In this document: piece after piece, positions 27,228 to 35,223 of the stretch
Position numbering within the stretch: position 1 is the stretch's first letter
Layout: the number at the start of each line of letters is the position of its first letter
Assembly: GCF_052161655.1 (NCBI RefSeq)
Contig: NZ_CP197418.1
Location: forward strand, 1-64,000
Direction: 5' to 3'
From: Novipirellula sp052161655
Lineage (GTDB): Bacteria > Planctomycetota > Planctomycetia > Pirellulales > Pirellulaceae
DNA: 64,000 nucleotides
The notes under the pieces: model-generated
Told to the model about the DNA's origin: nothing
The model's input: only the letters and a program-made list of their open reading frames with translations
The model's database searches: none
Made by a program: the position numbers and the translations under genes

Positions 27228-30200
27228 TCAAGCAACATCCGCTCCCACGGCTAATACCAGAATGTCTCGATCGCGATAGAAGGCAATTTGGGTTTGGGTT
27301 AATGGTTTCGCACCGAAACAAGCGACCTTCAATCGGTCTTTGTTAAACCAAAACAAAGGTTCCGCCATCACCGTGCCTTCGTCGTCGATGATGGGTTCCT
27401 GACGAATTTTAAAACGGCTCCATAAATCGACCAGCCAATGACGGTGTTCCATCCCGATGACTTCTAAGATGTCGTTTTGATCCTCTTCATCGCTGGTCGA
27501 GGTCTCGATCTCGGGCGTTGTATTCATCGTCTTCACACAATGGGTGATCACTCGACATAATCGTCGTGAAGCTGTCGAACCAGAGGTGGTGCAGTACAAC
27601 GCCAATAACGATCGGGCTCGAGTCATCGCGACATAAAGATTGCGAGCGAGTATGTCACCACTGCCGGTAACAAACTGGTCGGCACAAGGAATCATCACCA
27701 CCTCGGACTCATACCCTTTGTAGGAGTGCGATGTTGTCACGATCAATGTGTTGGCTTGACGCTCGAAAGGGCGGTTGGTTTGAACCGATAACTCGACGTC
27801 GACTTCAACCAACAGAGGTGCCAGTTTTTCCTGCAGCAACGAAACGACGGACTTGCCGTTGTAGAGCAAACAAATGTCGTTGGGTGACATCCCTTCCTGT
27901 TGAATCAAATACTTCAAATGAGTCGCGATCGCCTCGATCTCGGCCGTGCGGCTGTCGAAGGCATGAAAGATCGGCTTGGGGCCTTCGATCTGGTTGAACC
28001 GAACGTGCAGCCATTCATGCCCGTTACGTTCGGTTCGTTCCAACAACCCCATGCTCAATAATTCGCTCTGGTCTTGACGTTGATCTCGAGGCGTTAACCG
28101 TTGTAACACGTTGACGGCGAGTTCGGCGATCGGAGCAGTAGAGCGAAAACTTTCTCGCATGATCGTACTGCGACCACGCATGTCGAGTCCGAAATCAGAC
28201 CATTTCGGCGTCTTTCGGCCGTATATATTCTGAGCGTTGTCGTAGAAGATATGAGCAGACCGGCTGTTACTGTCTTCTGCGTCGGTTTGCTCGACGACGG
28301 ACAACAATAATTTTAATACCGATGGCCCCATGTCTTGAGCCTCGTCAATAAACAACGCAGAACATCGCGGCAGCAGCTCTGATGCATCCTGGCGACTTAG
28401 GAATTGTTCGGCCGCACGGTCATAATCAAAATCAAAGCTGTCCATCGACAACGCGACATTGGGAAGCATTCCCGAGAGCACGTCTTTGACGTGCAACAGA
28501 TGCACTTTGTCCCATGGGAAATCGGACTGCGGAAACAATTCTCCCTCGGAGAGGCTTTCCCATGCTGATTCGATCGATTCGCGAAGCAGTTTGTGCAGCG
28601 ACCGATTGGCATAGACCGCCCAAATGCGAAGGTCGCTGCTGCCTTCGAATCGCTTGACGGTCTTGGCAAGCCAGTTGCAAAGCACTATCGATTTCCCACT
28701 GCCAGCCACGCCGCGAACCAATCTCGGTTTACCGTCGAGATTCAAATTCGTTAGTCGCTGCTGCTCTTCGGAAAGCACTGGTTTCATTCCCTTTCGATTG
28801 GCAACCTGGTGCCCCATGCTGCGATTGGCCGCCGGGGGCGTTTCATAATTCGGACTGGCCTCGGCAACACTCGTGCCCCTCTCCGCCGGACTAAAACTCA
28901 GGTTGATTCCGCTGACCCTTTCCCAGCGAAACAAATCGTCGTACGGTTTCAGCACGCTCGGAGTCAGCAAATGCTTCAACGGTTTTAGATACGGTTCTTC
29001 CATTTCACTGCGACTGGCCAGCACGATGACTGCTTCGCGAGCCCGACTGAGTGCCACGTTGACCAGTCGTTTCCATTCGTCATAGGGCCAATTGTAGCTG
29101 CCGGCATTGACGGTATCGAAGATCACAATGTCCGCTTCGGAACCCTGCTGACTATGAACCGTTGATGCCTCCCAGCCCGCTAAATCCCACGCCGCAAACA
29201 ATTTTCCGACCACTTGAGCCTGTGCTTTGTAGGGCGAAATGAACAGACCGGTGGCAGATCGCATTTCAGGGTCGACAAACATTTTTTGCAAAATACGTGG
29301 CGTGATCGAGCGTACCCAACTCTTGTTGCCCGTCCCACGCTGGGCACGGATTGCAGCCAGGTCAGCGGGTTCTTCATCGAGCACGTACCAAATCGCTCGC
29401 GAATGATCGGCGAGCCTCGACGGAATTTGTGAAACGCGATCTTTGGTTTCTTGGGCGGTGCTCAAGAATCCACCGTACTGAAATTCCGAGACGACGTTGC
29501 ATACATCGGGATGCATGCGTCGCTGCTGCGACAGCACATGAACCGCGGTGGGCGTGTCACGAAATTGTTCGAGATGGCTTAGCCCGCTGCTGGCTAACCA
29601 AGTTTGTTGCCGAGTAGGCAATATTCGCGAGATTCGACTGATCGGTGCAAGTTGCTTTGAGTCGCCGACCAAGACAACGCGTCGCGAGGCCAGCAGCGAC
29701 AAGGCCGCGATCGCCGTCCGTGACATCAGCCCCGCTTCGTCAATGAAAATGGTTGTAAATGGAGCCTCACCAGCCTCCAGAATTTTTGTGATCGTCTCGT
29801 TCCGCAGAAAACTGGTCGCTTTGAAGGCCGTTGCAACCACCACCTGGACTTCGGGATCGATAATGATGCGTCGGCTTTGGTCGTTTCCCTTGGCTCGCAG
29901 TTCACCGATCTGCTTGCGAGTCAGTGCCTTGTCTTCCCAAGTGTCGAATTGCCGAAGTTGCTTGGCGAGGTTATCGATCTTATGAAGCACTTCGGACTCG
30001 GTGCCCTGTAGCATCGGATCGAGTTCCGCCGCGGCAAAAGATTTCAGCGAGGCTCCCTTACCAATGCGTAGCAAACGCCCTTCCGCCAACGCCTCGCTCG
30101 AACGACTGCGTGTCGCATTGCCAATCGACAACGCGACTGCATCGGTGGCACGATTGGTTGTCGAGACGACAAGAATCCGCTCGCCGTCCTTATCCAACAC

Positions 30201-30899
30201 AGCGGCAATCTGTTGTCCGGTCGTATAGGTCTTGCCCGTGCCTGGCGGTCCCCACAGAATCGACCAGGCATGTTGCCACCAATCTCGCAATTCCGTCAAA
30301 CCGACGTTGGATTGTGTGGTGATCGCGGGATGGACGTTGCCTTGTGCGGCATTCAAACGACCTGGCAGCTCGTTACGAATTTCAGCGAACTCGGCCGCGT
30401 TGTAGACAGCATCCAAGACAGACAGAAACTCGAAAGGACGAACAAAAAAGGATCCTGTCGTGGGGATCGCTTCGGGGTTATCCAGGCTGACGAATAAACA
30501 ACCGTTGCGTTCATCAACCTCCAATATTTCACCTGACCATTCGACGCCGTCATCCACATCGGCTTGCTCGTAAGCAAAATCGGATGCATCGTCATCAAAC
30601 GACTTCGGACGGAACGCCTTGGCACCTTCCCAAGTCCAATCGAACTCGACCGAGCTGCCCAGATGGATCACACACACCACTCCACGATCCCGTTCAGCAA
30701 AAATACTGACACGGCGACATCGCAGCCGTTTCCATTTCGAACAGTCACGGAACTCTTGGCGAATCGCGGTCGCAGCATCCTTCAACAGCGGATCGTCGGA
30801 TGATGGCAAGTCAAGTTCGGACACAAAACGAGCGGGACGAAACAGTTTGTCCTGCATCGCATCGTCGTCCGACTCGCTCTCGTCAAAACCTTCGCTCAT
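27228..30899 (-). CDS. Fusion of two SF1 helicases (Upf1/Dna2-like plus UvrD-like)
   Basis: 1223 residues from the ATG at 30899. The first helicase core has Walker A GPPGTGKT at 217-224, DEAG at 387-390, VGDSKQLAPI at 411-420, SQQRRMHPDV at 458-466 and VHSQQGSEADIV with NVALSRAREAVIVL near 581-627, all typical of the Upf1/Dna2 (AAA_11/AAA_12) branch. A second, separate core follows: GVAGSGKS at 730-737, DEAQD at 852-856, RESFRSTAPIAEL, TSHSYKGYESEVVMIP and LYVAMTRARSLLALY near the end, typical of UvrD/PcrA. An upstream in-frame ATG at 31070 was rejected because the extra 57 residues translate a dispersed repeat. A Lys/Arg-rich region and no nuclease motif link the parts. Single gene, no partner obvious. 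Confidence 0.85.
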   Translation of the reverse strand: MSEGFDESESDDDAMQDKLFRPARFVSELDLPSSDDPLLKDAATAIRQEFRDCSKWKRLRCRRVSIFAERDRGVVCVIHLGSSVEFDWTWEGAKAFRPKSFDDDASDFAYEQADVDDGVEWSGEILEVDERNGCLFVSLDNPEAIPTTGSFFVRPFEFLSVLDAVYNAAEFAEIRNELPGRLNAAQGNVHPAITTQSNVGLTELRDWWQHAWSILWGPPGTGKTYTTGQQIAAVLDKDGERILVVSTTNRATDAVALSIGNATRSRSSEALAEGRLLRIGKGASLKSFAAAELDPMLQGTESEVLHKIDNLAKQLRQFDTWEDKALTRKQIGELRAKGNDQSRRIIIDPEVQVVVATAFKATSFLRNETITKILEAGEAPFTTIFIDEAGLMSRTAIAALSLLASRRVVLVGDSKQLAPISRISRILPTRQQTWLASSGLSHLEQFRDTPTAVHVLSQQRRMHPDVCNVVSEFQYGGFLSTAQETKDRVSQIPSRLADHSRAIWYVLDEEPADLAAIRAQRGTGNKSWVRSITPRILQKMFVDPEMRSATGLFISPYKAQAQVVGKLFAAWDLAGWEASTVHSQQGSEADIVIFDTVNAGSYNWPYDEWKRLVNVALSRAREAVIVLASRSEMEEPYLKPLKHLLTPSVLKPYDDLFRWERVSGINLSFSPAERGTSVAEASPNYETPPAANRSMGHQVANRKGMKPVLSEEQQRLTNLNLDGKPRLVRGVAGSGKSIVLCNWLAKTVKRFEGSSDLRIWAVYANRSLHKLLRESIESAWESLSEGELFPQSDFPWDKVHLLHVKDVLSGMLPNVALSMDSFDFDYDRAAEQFLSRQDASELLPRCSALFIDEAQDMGPSVLKLLLSVVEQTDAEDSNSRSAHIFYDNAQNIYGRKTPKWSDFGLDMRGRSTIMRESFRSTAPIAELAVNVLQRLTPRDQRQDQSELLSMGLLERTERNGHEWLHVRFNQIEGPKPIFHAFDSRTAEIEAIATHLKYLIQQEGMSPNDICLLYNGKSVVSLLQEKLAPLLVEVDVELSVQTNRPFERQANTLIVTTSHSYKGYESEVVMIPCADQFVTGSGDILARNLYVAMTRARSLLALYCTTSGSTASRRLCRVITHCVKTMNTTPEIETSTSDEEDQNDILEVIGMEHRHWLVDLWSRFKIRQEPIIDDEGTVMAEPLFWFNKDRLKVACFGAKPLTQTQIAFYRDRDILVLAVGADVA

Positions 30900-30947
30900 C
30901 CGATTTGTGTGTCCTTCACGGCAAGATCTTTGTTCGGCAAACCTTGC

Positions 30948-30970
30948 GTAGCGAAAGTCGCCAAGACTTT
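30948..30970. repeat. Single arm of the GTAGCGAAAGTCGCC repeat
   Basis: 23 bases beginning GTAGCGAAAGTCGCC are identical to the left arm at 55317-55339. The opposite arm is not seen here. The copy lies 49 bases upstream of the helicase start codon chosen above. Confidence 0.7.
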
Positions 30971-31192
30971 TGGCAATCCACCCCAACGTATGAGTCACGC
31001 TTTCAAGATCACCATGGTGCAGGCTGCCAGACTTCAATTCTAGTTGACGGTAGCATGCGCGAGGGGGCACAGCCAGACGTCGCGTTTGTCGGTTGGATGC
31101 TGAAACAGTAAACTAGTCTTGAGCTGTGCAGACTCAATTTGGCAATCCCACGCGTTGTATCAAGACGCCGCAGCAACGGAGATCGAGTTCAA

Positions 31193-31465
31193 ATGACGGA
31201 TCAAACCAAGGAATTATTGAACACCCTCGCAAGCATACTTTTGCGGTGCTGGATAATCGGTTTCATTCTGCTTCTCATTTGGTTCGCCGCGACTCAGTTG
31301 ATGGGCGAATTGATTTTCAATTTGCACGGCCCGCTGTTTGGACTGAGCAAACACGAACTCTCGCTGGTTTTCTATTGTGGCATGGGGCTACTCAAACTGT
31401 GCGTCCTCACTTTTTTCTTCATTCCCTGGCTCTCGATCAAACTTGTTCTGCGAAAGTCGCCGTAG
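31193..31465 (+). CDS. DUF6868-like small membrane protein
   Basis: 90 residues with two or three membrane helices: one near residues 12-36 and another near 55-85. The middle NLHGPLFGLSKHELSLVFYCGM matches the DUF6868 pattern as I recall it, with its conserved HGxxFxLs and Y.GM. Inner-membrane protein of unknown role. The ATG at 31193 is preferred over upstream starts that would put the membrane segment after an Arg-rich leader. Confidence 0.65.
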   Translation: MTDQTKELLNTLASILLRCWIIGFILLLIWFAATQLMGELIFNLHGPLFGLSKHELSLVFYCGMGLLKLCVLTFFFIPWLSIKLVLRKSP

Positions 31466-31722
31466 CAAGGAAAATGTCACCGGATCTTGGGTAGCTGTGC
31501 GAACCTCGAGTTCACAGTATTTCACGATGTTGAATCAGCCTTGGACGCTATCGATCGGACTGGCAACCGATATTGGCGTCGCAATCTAAGTTGAACGACA
31601 ATCCCTGAGTTTAAGTGCAACCAGCTTGTTCTTTCCTTCCAAGCTACGTAGCGGAAATGCTCAGCGACCTCCGCTACAATAATCGGCTTTCCTCCCTCCC
31701 TCTATCCTCACTGAGACACCTT

Positions 31723-32571
31723 ATGTGCGACCAAGACCATTTTGAAGAAGACCTCAAGAAGTATTCACGTCGGAACTTTGGAACGCTGGCGGCCGCCGGA
31801 GTCGGTGCAGCCATGATGTTGCCACGAGCAGCAGACGCTGCCGAGGTGAGTGAAAGCGAAGTGCTGATTGAGACACCGGACGGAAAGTGCGATGCGTACT
31901 TTGTCACGCCGCAGAGTGGAGCTCACGCTGCCGTGCTTATTTGGCCCGACATCTTTGGGTTGCGACCCGCATTCCGCCAAATGGGCAAACGGCTGGCCGA
32001 ATCAGGTTACAGTGTCCTCGTCGTCAACCCGTTTTATCGAACGCAGCCAGCACCCACTGCAGCCAAGGGTGCCAACACACCGATATCGGATGTGATTCCG
32101 TTGGCACGAAGTTTGGATGCAGCGAAACACACAACCGACGCAAAGGCGTTCATCTCTTGGCTCGATTCACAAACGCAAGTCGACAAGAGCAAGAAAATTG
32201 GAACCACCGGATATTGTATGGGTGGACCCATTGTAATGCGAACGGCTGCAGCGGTGCCTGATCGTGTCGGTGCTGCGGCCACGTTTCATGGCGGCGGATT
32301 GGTCAGCGACAACTCGGATAGCCCACATCAGTTGATCCCACAAATGAAGGCGCAGTTCCTGATCGCGATCGCGGAAAACGACGACCAGCGTGATCCCGAT
32401 GCCAAGGTCGTGCTGACCGAAGCGTTCGCGGATGCAAAGTTGTCCGCAGAGATCGAGGTCTACCCCGCCGGTCACGGTTGGTGCCCACCCGACACCAAAG
32501 TTCACAACCATGAACAAGCGGAAAAGGCGTGGCGACGCATGCTTGCATTGTTCGAAAAGGCTTTGGCGTAG
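31723..32571 (+). CDS. Dienelactone hydrolase family protein, Tat-exported
   Basis: Alpha/beta hydrolase of the dienelactone hydrolase family, 282 residues from the ATG at 31723. The nucleophile Cys is 165 in GYCMGG; Asp near 220-224 (AENDDQRDPDA) and His251 (GHGW) complete the triad. A twin-arginine signal (SRRNFGTLAAAGVGAAMM) means it acts outside the cytoplasm. The substrate cannot be read from sequence; members open lactone or ester rings. A longer frame from 31615 adds residues without family character. Confidence 0.87.
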   Translation: MCDQDHFEEDLKKYSRRNFGTLAAAGVGAAMMLPRAADAAEVSESEVLIETPDGKCDAYFVTPQSGAHAAVLIWPDIFGLRPAFRQMGKRLAESGYSVLVVNPFYRTQPAPTAAKGANTPISDVIPLARSLDAAKHTTDAKAFISWLDSQTQVDKSKKIGTTGYCMGGPIVMRTAAAVPDRVGAAATFHGGGLVSDNSDSPHQLIPQMKAQFLIAIAENDDQRDPDAKVVLTEAFADAKLSAEIEVYPAGHGWCPPDTKVHNHEQAEKAWRRMLALFEKALA

Positions 32572-32883
32572 CGACGATCACGCGAAGCCAGCTTCGTAAA
32601 GACGTTAGGCAAGACCAACCACAGTTCAATGCGTCAAAGATCCGACCAGGGTGACACGGAAAATCTCTAAAAAGCAAAGATCATTTCGATGAAGTAGAAA
32701 CGAGCTAAAGAACCGTGTTTATGGCGGTTTTCGCAATAGTTTCTGCTCCTTTGAACACGAAGATGATCGTGGGATACGTCATTTGAGACGTATCTATTGA
32801 CGAAGCCTAGGCATCCCGTCGGGAGGCCAATTCAGTGCCACTCTGGACGCCTAGGCTACGTAGCATTCACTTTGGAGACATTC
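32572..32883. other. Intergenic region with two inverted repeats
   Basis: GATACGTC (32773-32780) pairs with GACGTATC (32787-32794), a perfect 8-bp stem with a short loop. AGCCTAGGC (32804-32812) and GCCTAGGCT (32849-32857) form the outer arms of a second element whose end, GCCTAGGCTACG, recurs beside the RAYT gene at 34377-34388. The element belongs to the same repeat group. Confidence 0.65.
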
Positions 32884-33504
32884 ATGAACATCGCTTCCAC
32901 CTCATCGTTTTCAGCAGGACAAGCCGCTCGCGGCCCCCAACGTCCTAACCAGCAGGAAACACTCGCATCCGCACTGAAGACGGTTGGCGTTGATAATGAA
33001 ACTGCCACCGACGTGCTTTCGCAAGTCCAAGTGGCTGTCGATTCCGTAAAATCAGATTCGTCGGCAAGTGCGACTCAGTCCGCAATCCGATCCGCGGTTG
33101 AAGGTGTTTTGCAAGCCAACGGCATTGATCCAGCCGAAGTTGGCGAAGCGATCCAAGCCAGTCGGCCAACGGGGGGCCCACAAGGCAGCGGTCGCAAAGG
33201 AGGACCGGGCGGACCACCGCCACCTCCGCGATCCGCCGAAGGAAGCTCCGATGAAGTCGGTTCCGTAGAGTCGGCACTGCTCAGTGCGAATGTGGACGAA
33301 GCCGACGTCGATGAGTTGATAACACAATTAGTTGACGCGATTTCGGAACTAACTTCTAACGAAACATCGCAGGTTTCCAACGACGCCGTGCGTACCGCTT
33401 TGACCAAGGTTTTGGAAGAAAACGGAGTTGATGTCGAGCTTTTTGAGCAGTCTTTACAAGAACAACTCGGCTCCACCGGCTCGTTCTTTGACCGAGTGGC
33501 ATAA
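32884..33504 (+). CDS. Tandem-duplicated acidic helical protein
   Basis: 206 residues from the ATG at 32884; an upstream in-frame ATG at 32797 would translate repeat DNA. Two homologous halves of about 65 residues are visible: TLASALKTVGVDNETATDVL with VEGVLQANGIDPAEV, and VESALLSANVDEADVDELI with LTKVLEENGVDVELF. They are separated by a Gly/Pro-rich linker containing GGPGGPPPPP. The halves look like helical bundles with EF-hand-like acidic stretches but no true calcium loop. No signal peptide. I do not recognise a named family. It is followed, after a palindrome, by the RAYT gene. Confidence 0.65.
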   Translation: MNIASTSSFSAGQAARGPQRPNQQETLASALKTVGVDNETATDVLSQVQVAVDSVKSDSSASATQSAIRSAVEGVLQANGIDPAEVGEAIQASRPTGGPQGSGRKGGPGGPPPPPRSAEGSSDEVGSVESALLSANVDEADVDELITQLVDAISELTSNETSQVSNDAVRTALTKVLEENGVDVELFEQSLQEQLGSTGSFFDRVA

Positions 33505-33533
33505 GCATACCGTAGCCTAGGCAACCAGTAGGC

Positions 33534-33586
33534 TAGGCTTCCAGCCTGGGTATTCGCTTAGCGTTTATACTCAGGCTGGCAGCCTA
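33534..33586. repeat. REP-like palindrome upstream of the RAYT gene
   Basis: Arms 33534-33553 and 33567-33586 pair with two mismatches and share the core TAGGCTTCCAGCCT. A CGTAGCCTAGGC motif precedes the element at 33511. The end of the right arm lies 22 bases before the RAYT start codon. Confidence 0.85.
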
Positions 33587-33608
33587 GACCAGTAGGAGGG
33601 ACGTAACA

Positions 33609-34316
33609 ATGCACGGGATATTTCGGCGACGCAATCTTCCACATTGGGATGTTCCGGGCCATCCCGTTTTTATCACCGGTTGTCTGCGTGGAAGCTTATC
33701 GTGGTTAGGAATGAAGCAGATTGACGAGTATCGTCGTCAATTGGAACAGCGTCGGAAGCCGGACGAGTTTGTCGACCACGAATGGGAGCACCACAAACAG
33801 AAACTCCTGTTTGCGTTTGTCGATCATTTGCTCGATCACGAACCGCTTGTCACACACCTTGCTGATGATCAGCAAGCGAAGATTGTGGCCAACGCCTTTC
33901 TGAATTTTGCGGACGAGCGTTATCGGCTATTCGGTTTCGTTGTAATGCCCAGCCACCATCACTGGTTGTTTATCATCGACGAAGAATGGTCGGACGCCGA
34001 GGTCATTCGTCTTCGATCGTTGGGTAAATCTGATCGCACCCCGCGAGAGATCGTTTCGCACAGCATTCAAAGTTACACAGCTACGATGTGCAATCGCGTC
34101 CGGGGCATCGATGAAACCTATTGGCAACAAGAGACCTTTGATCATTGGGTACGGGATGAATCGGAAACTTTGAAAATCATTAGATACATCGAATGCAATC
34201 CTGTGAAAGCGGGACTCGTCGGTTGCCCTGAAGCGTACCGCTGGTCGTCGGCTCGGCTTCGCTCGGAAAACAACATTCCCGTCGGGCATCCCATCCCAAA
34301 GCAGGTTCTCTCATAA
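33609..34316 (+). CDS. REP-associated tyrosine transposase (RAYT, IS200-like)
   Basis: Single-strand HUH-type nuclease of the Y1 transposase family that is thought to move REP palindromes. 235 residues. The HUH motif is in VVMPSHHHWLF (His116-His118); the middle residue, usually hydrophobic, is His here, which is unusual but keeps the outer pair. The catalytic Tyr is probably 156 (QSYTA). The family ending is clear: TYWQQETFDHWVRDE, IRYIECNPVKAGLV and EAYRWSSARLR. GGAGGG stands 7 bases upstream of the ATG. Palindromes of the AGGCTTCCAGCCT group flank the gene on both sides, which is the expected context for a RAYT acting on its own repeats. Confidence 0.9.
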   Translation: MHGIFRRRNLPHWDVPGHPVFITGCLRGSLSWLGMKQIDEYRRQLEQRRKPDEFVDHEWEHHKQKLLFAFVDHLLDHEPLVTHLADDQQAKIVANAFLNFADERYRLFGFVVMPSHHHWLFIIDEEWSDAEVIRLRSLGKSDRTPREIVSHSIQSYTATMCNRVRGIDETYWQQETFDHWVRDESETLKIIRYIECNPVKAGLVGCPEAYRWSSARLRSENNIPVGHPIPKQVLS

Positions 34317-34321
34317 CCATC

Positions 34322-34388
34322 CGTAGCTTAGGCTTCCAGCCTCGGAGTTCGGTTAAGGTTTATACCCAGGCTGGAAGCCTAGGCTACG
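34322..34388. repeat. REP-like palindrome downstream of the RAYT gene
   Basis: Arms 34322-34342 and 34368-34388 pair over 21 bases with one mismatch; the inner core is TAGGCTTCCAGCCT and the outer end GCCTAGGCTACG. It starts 6 bases past the RAYT stop. The loop is about 25 bases. Confidence 0.88.
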
Positions 34389-34399
34389 TGAGGTGGAGC

Positions 34400-34807
34400 A
34401 TGGCTGACTGGAAGAAACGCGGAGTGTTCGTTGCATTTGCCGTCGCGGCAATGTTGCTGGGACTGGCTTCGCGGCGATATGGATCGTCTCTGCCAAATTT
34501 TGTCGCCGAAAACGCTGGCGATGCATTTTGGACCGCGTTGGTTTATTGCGGGATCAGTTTCTGTGTTCCCAATGCCAAGATCCTCACGCGTGCGGCGATG
34601 ACGTTGGCGTTCGCCTACGCAATCGAAATCAGTCAGCTGTACCACGCACCGTGGATAGACTCGATCCGAGAAACGACACTCGGCGGATTGGTGCTAGGAT
34701 TCCACTTCGTGTGGGTTGACCTGCTTCGCTACGCCGTAGGGGTGTTGTTCAGCGTCGCCGTCGAAACGGCCGCAAAGCAAGCGTGGAACAAAAGCGAAGA
34801 CAATTGA
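34400..34807 (+). CDS. DUF2809 family membrane protein
   Basis: 135 residues with four predicted membrane helices. The segment EISQLYHAPWIDSIRETTLGGLVLGFHFVW is the DUF2809 signature (SQLYHAPWIDaIR..LGGLvLGf) and makes the family assignment firm. Inner-membrane protein of unknown role. A GAGGTGG sequence stands a few bases before the ATG at 34400; the alternative GTG start at 34388 lies inside a palindrome. Confidence 0.85.
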   Translation: MADWKKRGVFVAFAVAAMLLGLASRRYGSSLPNFVAENAGDAFWTALVYCGISFCVPNAKILTRAAMTLAFAYAIEISQLYHAPWIDSIRETTLGGLVLGFHFVWVDLLRYAVGVLFSVAVETAAKQAWNKSEDN

Positions 34808-35223
34808 GGTCGAAGCCGAAAAGAATGGAATGGGAATGTTGGAGCCTGTCTCCCCTCTTCCAAGGCGGAACTCACTCGAGCCGAGAAGCCGAAGATTGCC
34901 AGGAAATTGGAGGTAGGAGCATAAAGCTCCCGACGCTGAGCGTCCGCTGATTTTTTGTCTCCATCTTTCGATGTTAAGTGTTAGCCCATTCGGAGCATCC
35001 CGTGCGATAGAATGGATCTAGGAAAAAACGCTCGTTGCTAGGCTCGTGGCTAGCAACGCACTGCTTTCGAGGCTCCCGTTTTGACTTTTCTCGCTCGGCA
35101 GGCGGGAGCATGCAATTCACGAGGTTCCCAGGCAGGAGCGTCGGAACCAGTGGCGGCGTTCACCGAGAAGTGTCGTTTTTGCTTGTCCGGATCCTAATCA
35201 CTCGTCTTCGACCCCCTGGCTCT
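34808..35223. other. Intergenic region with three hairpins
   Basis: 416 bases without a gene. GGAGC ATAAA GCTCC is a small hairpin near 34916-34930. GACGC TGA GCGTC (34932-34944) is followed by CGCTGATTTTTT and can terminate the DUF2809 transcript. CGTTGCTAG (35033-35041) pairs perfectly with CTAGCAACG (35050-35058). An alternative upstream start for the next gene (35035) would run through this last hairpin and is rejected. Confidence 0.6.
34932..34956 (+). terminator. Intrinsic terminator after DUF2809 gene
   Basis: Stem GACGC/GCGTC with a TGA loop, followed six bases later by TTTTTT. Weak stem, clear T-tract. It stands 125 bases beyond the stop of the DUF2809 gene. Confidence 0.55.

Noticed and set aside
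30900..31070. Extra 57 residues at the helicase N-terminus
   Set aside because: The region includes a dispersed repeat, and the residues do not resemble the family; the ATG at 30899 is better.
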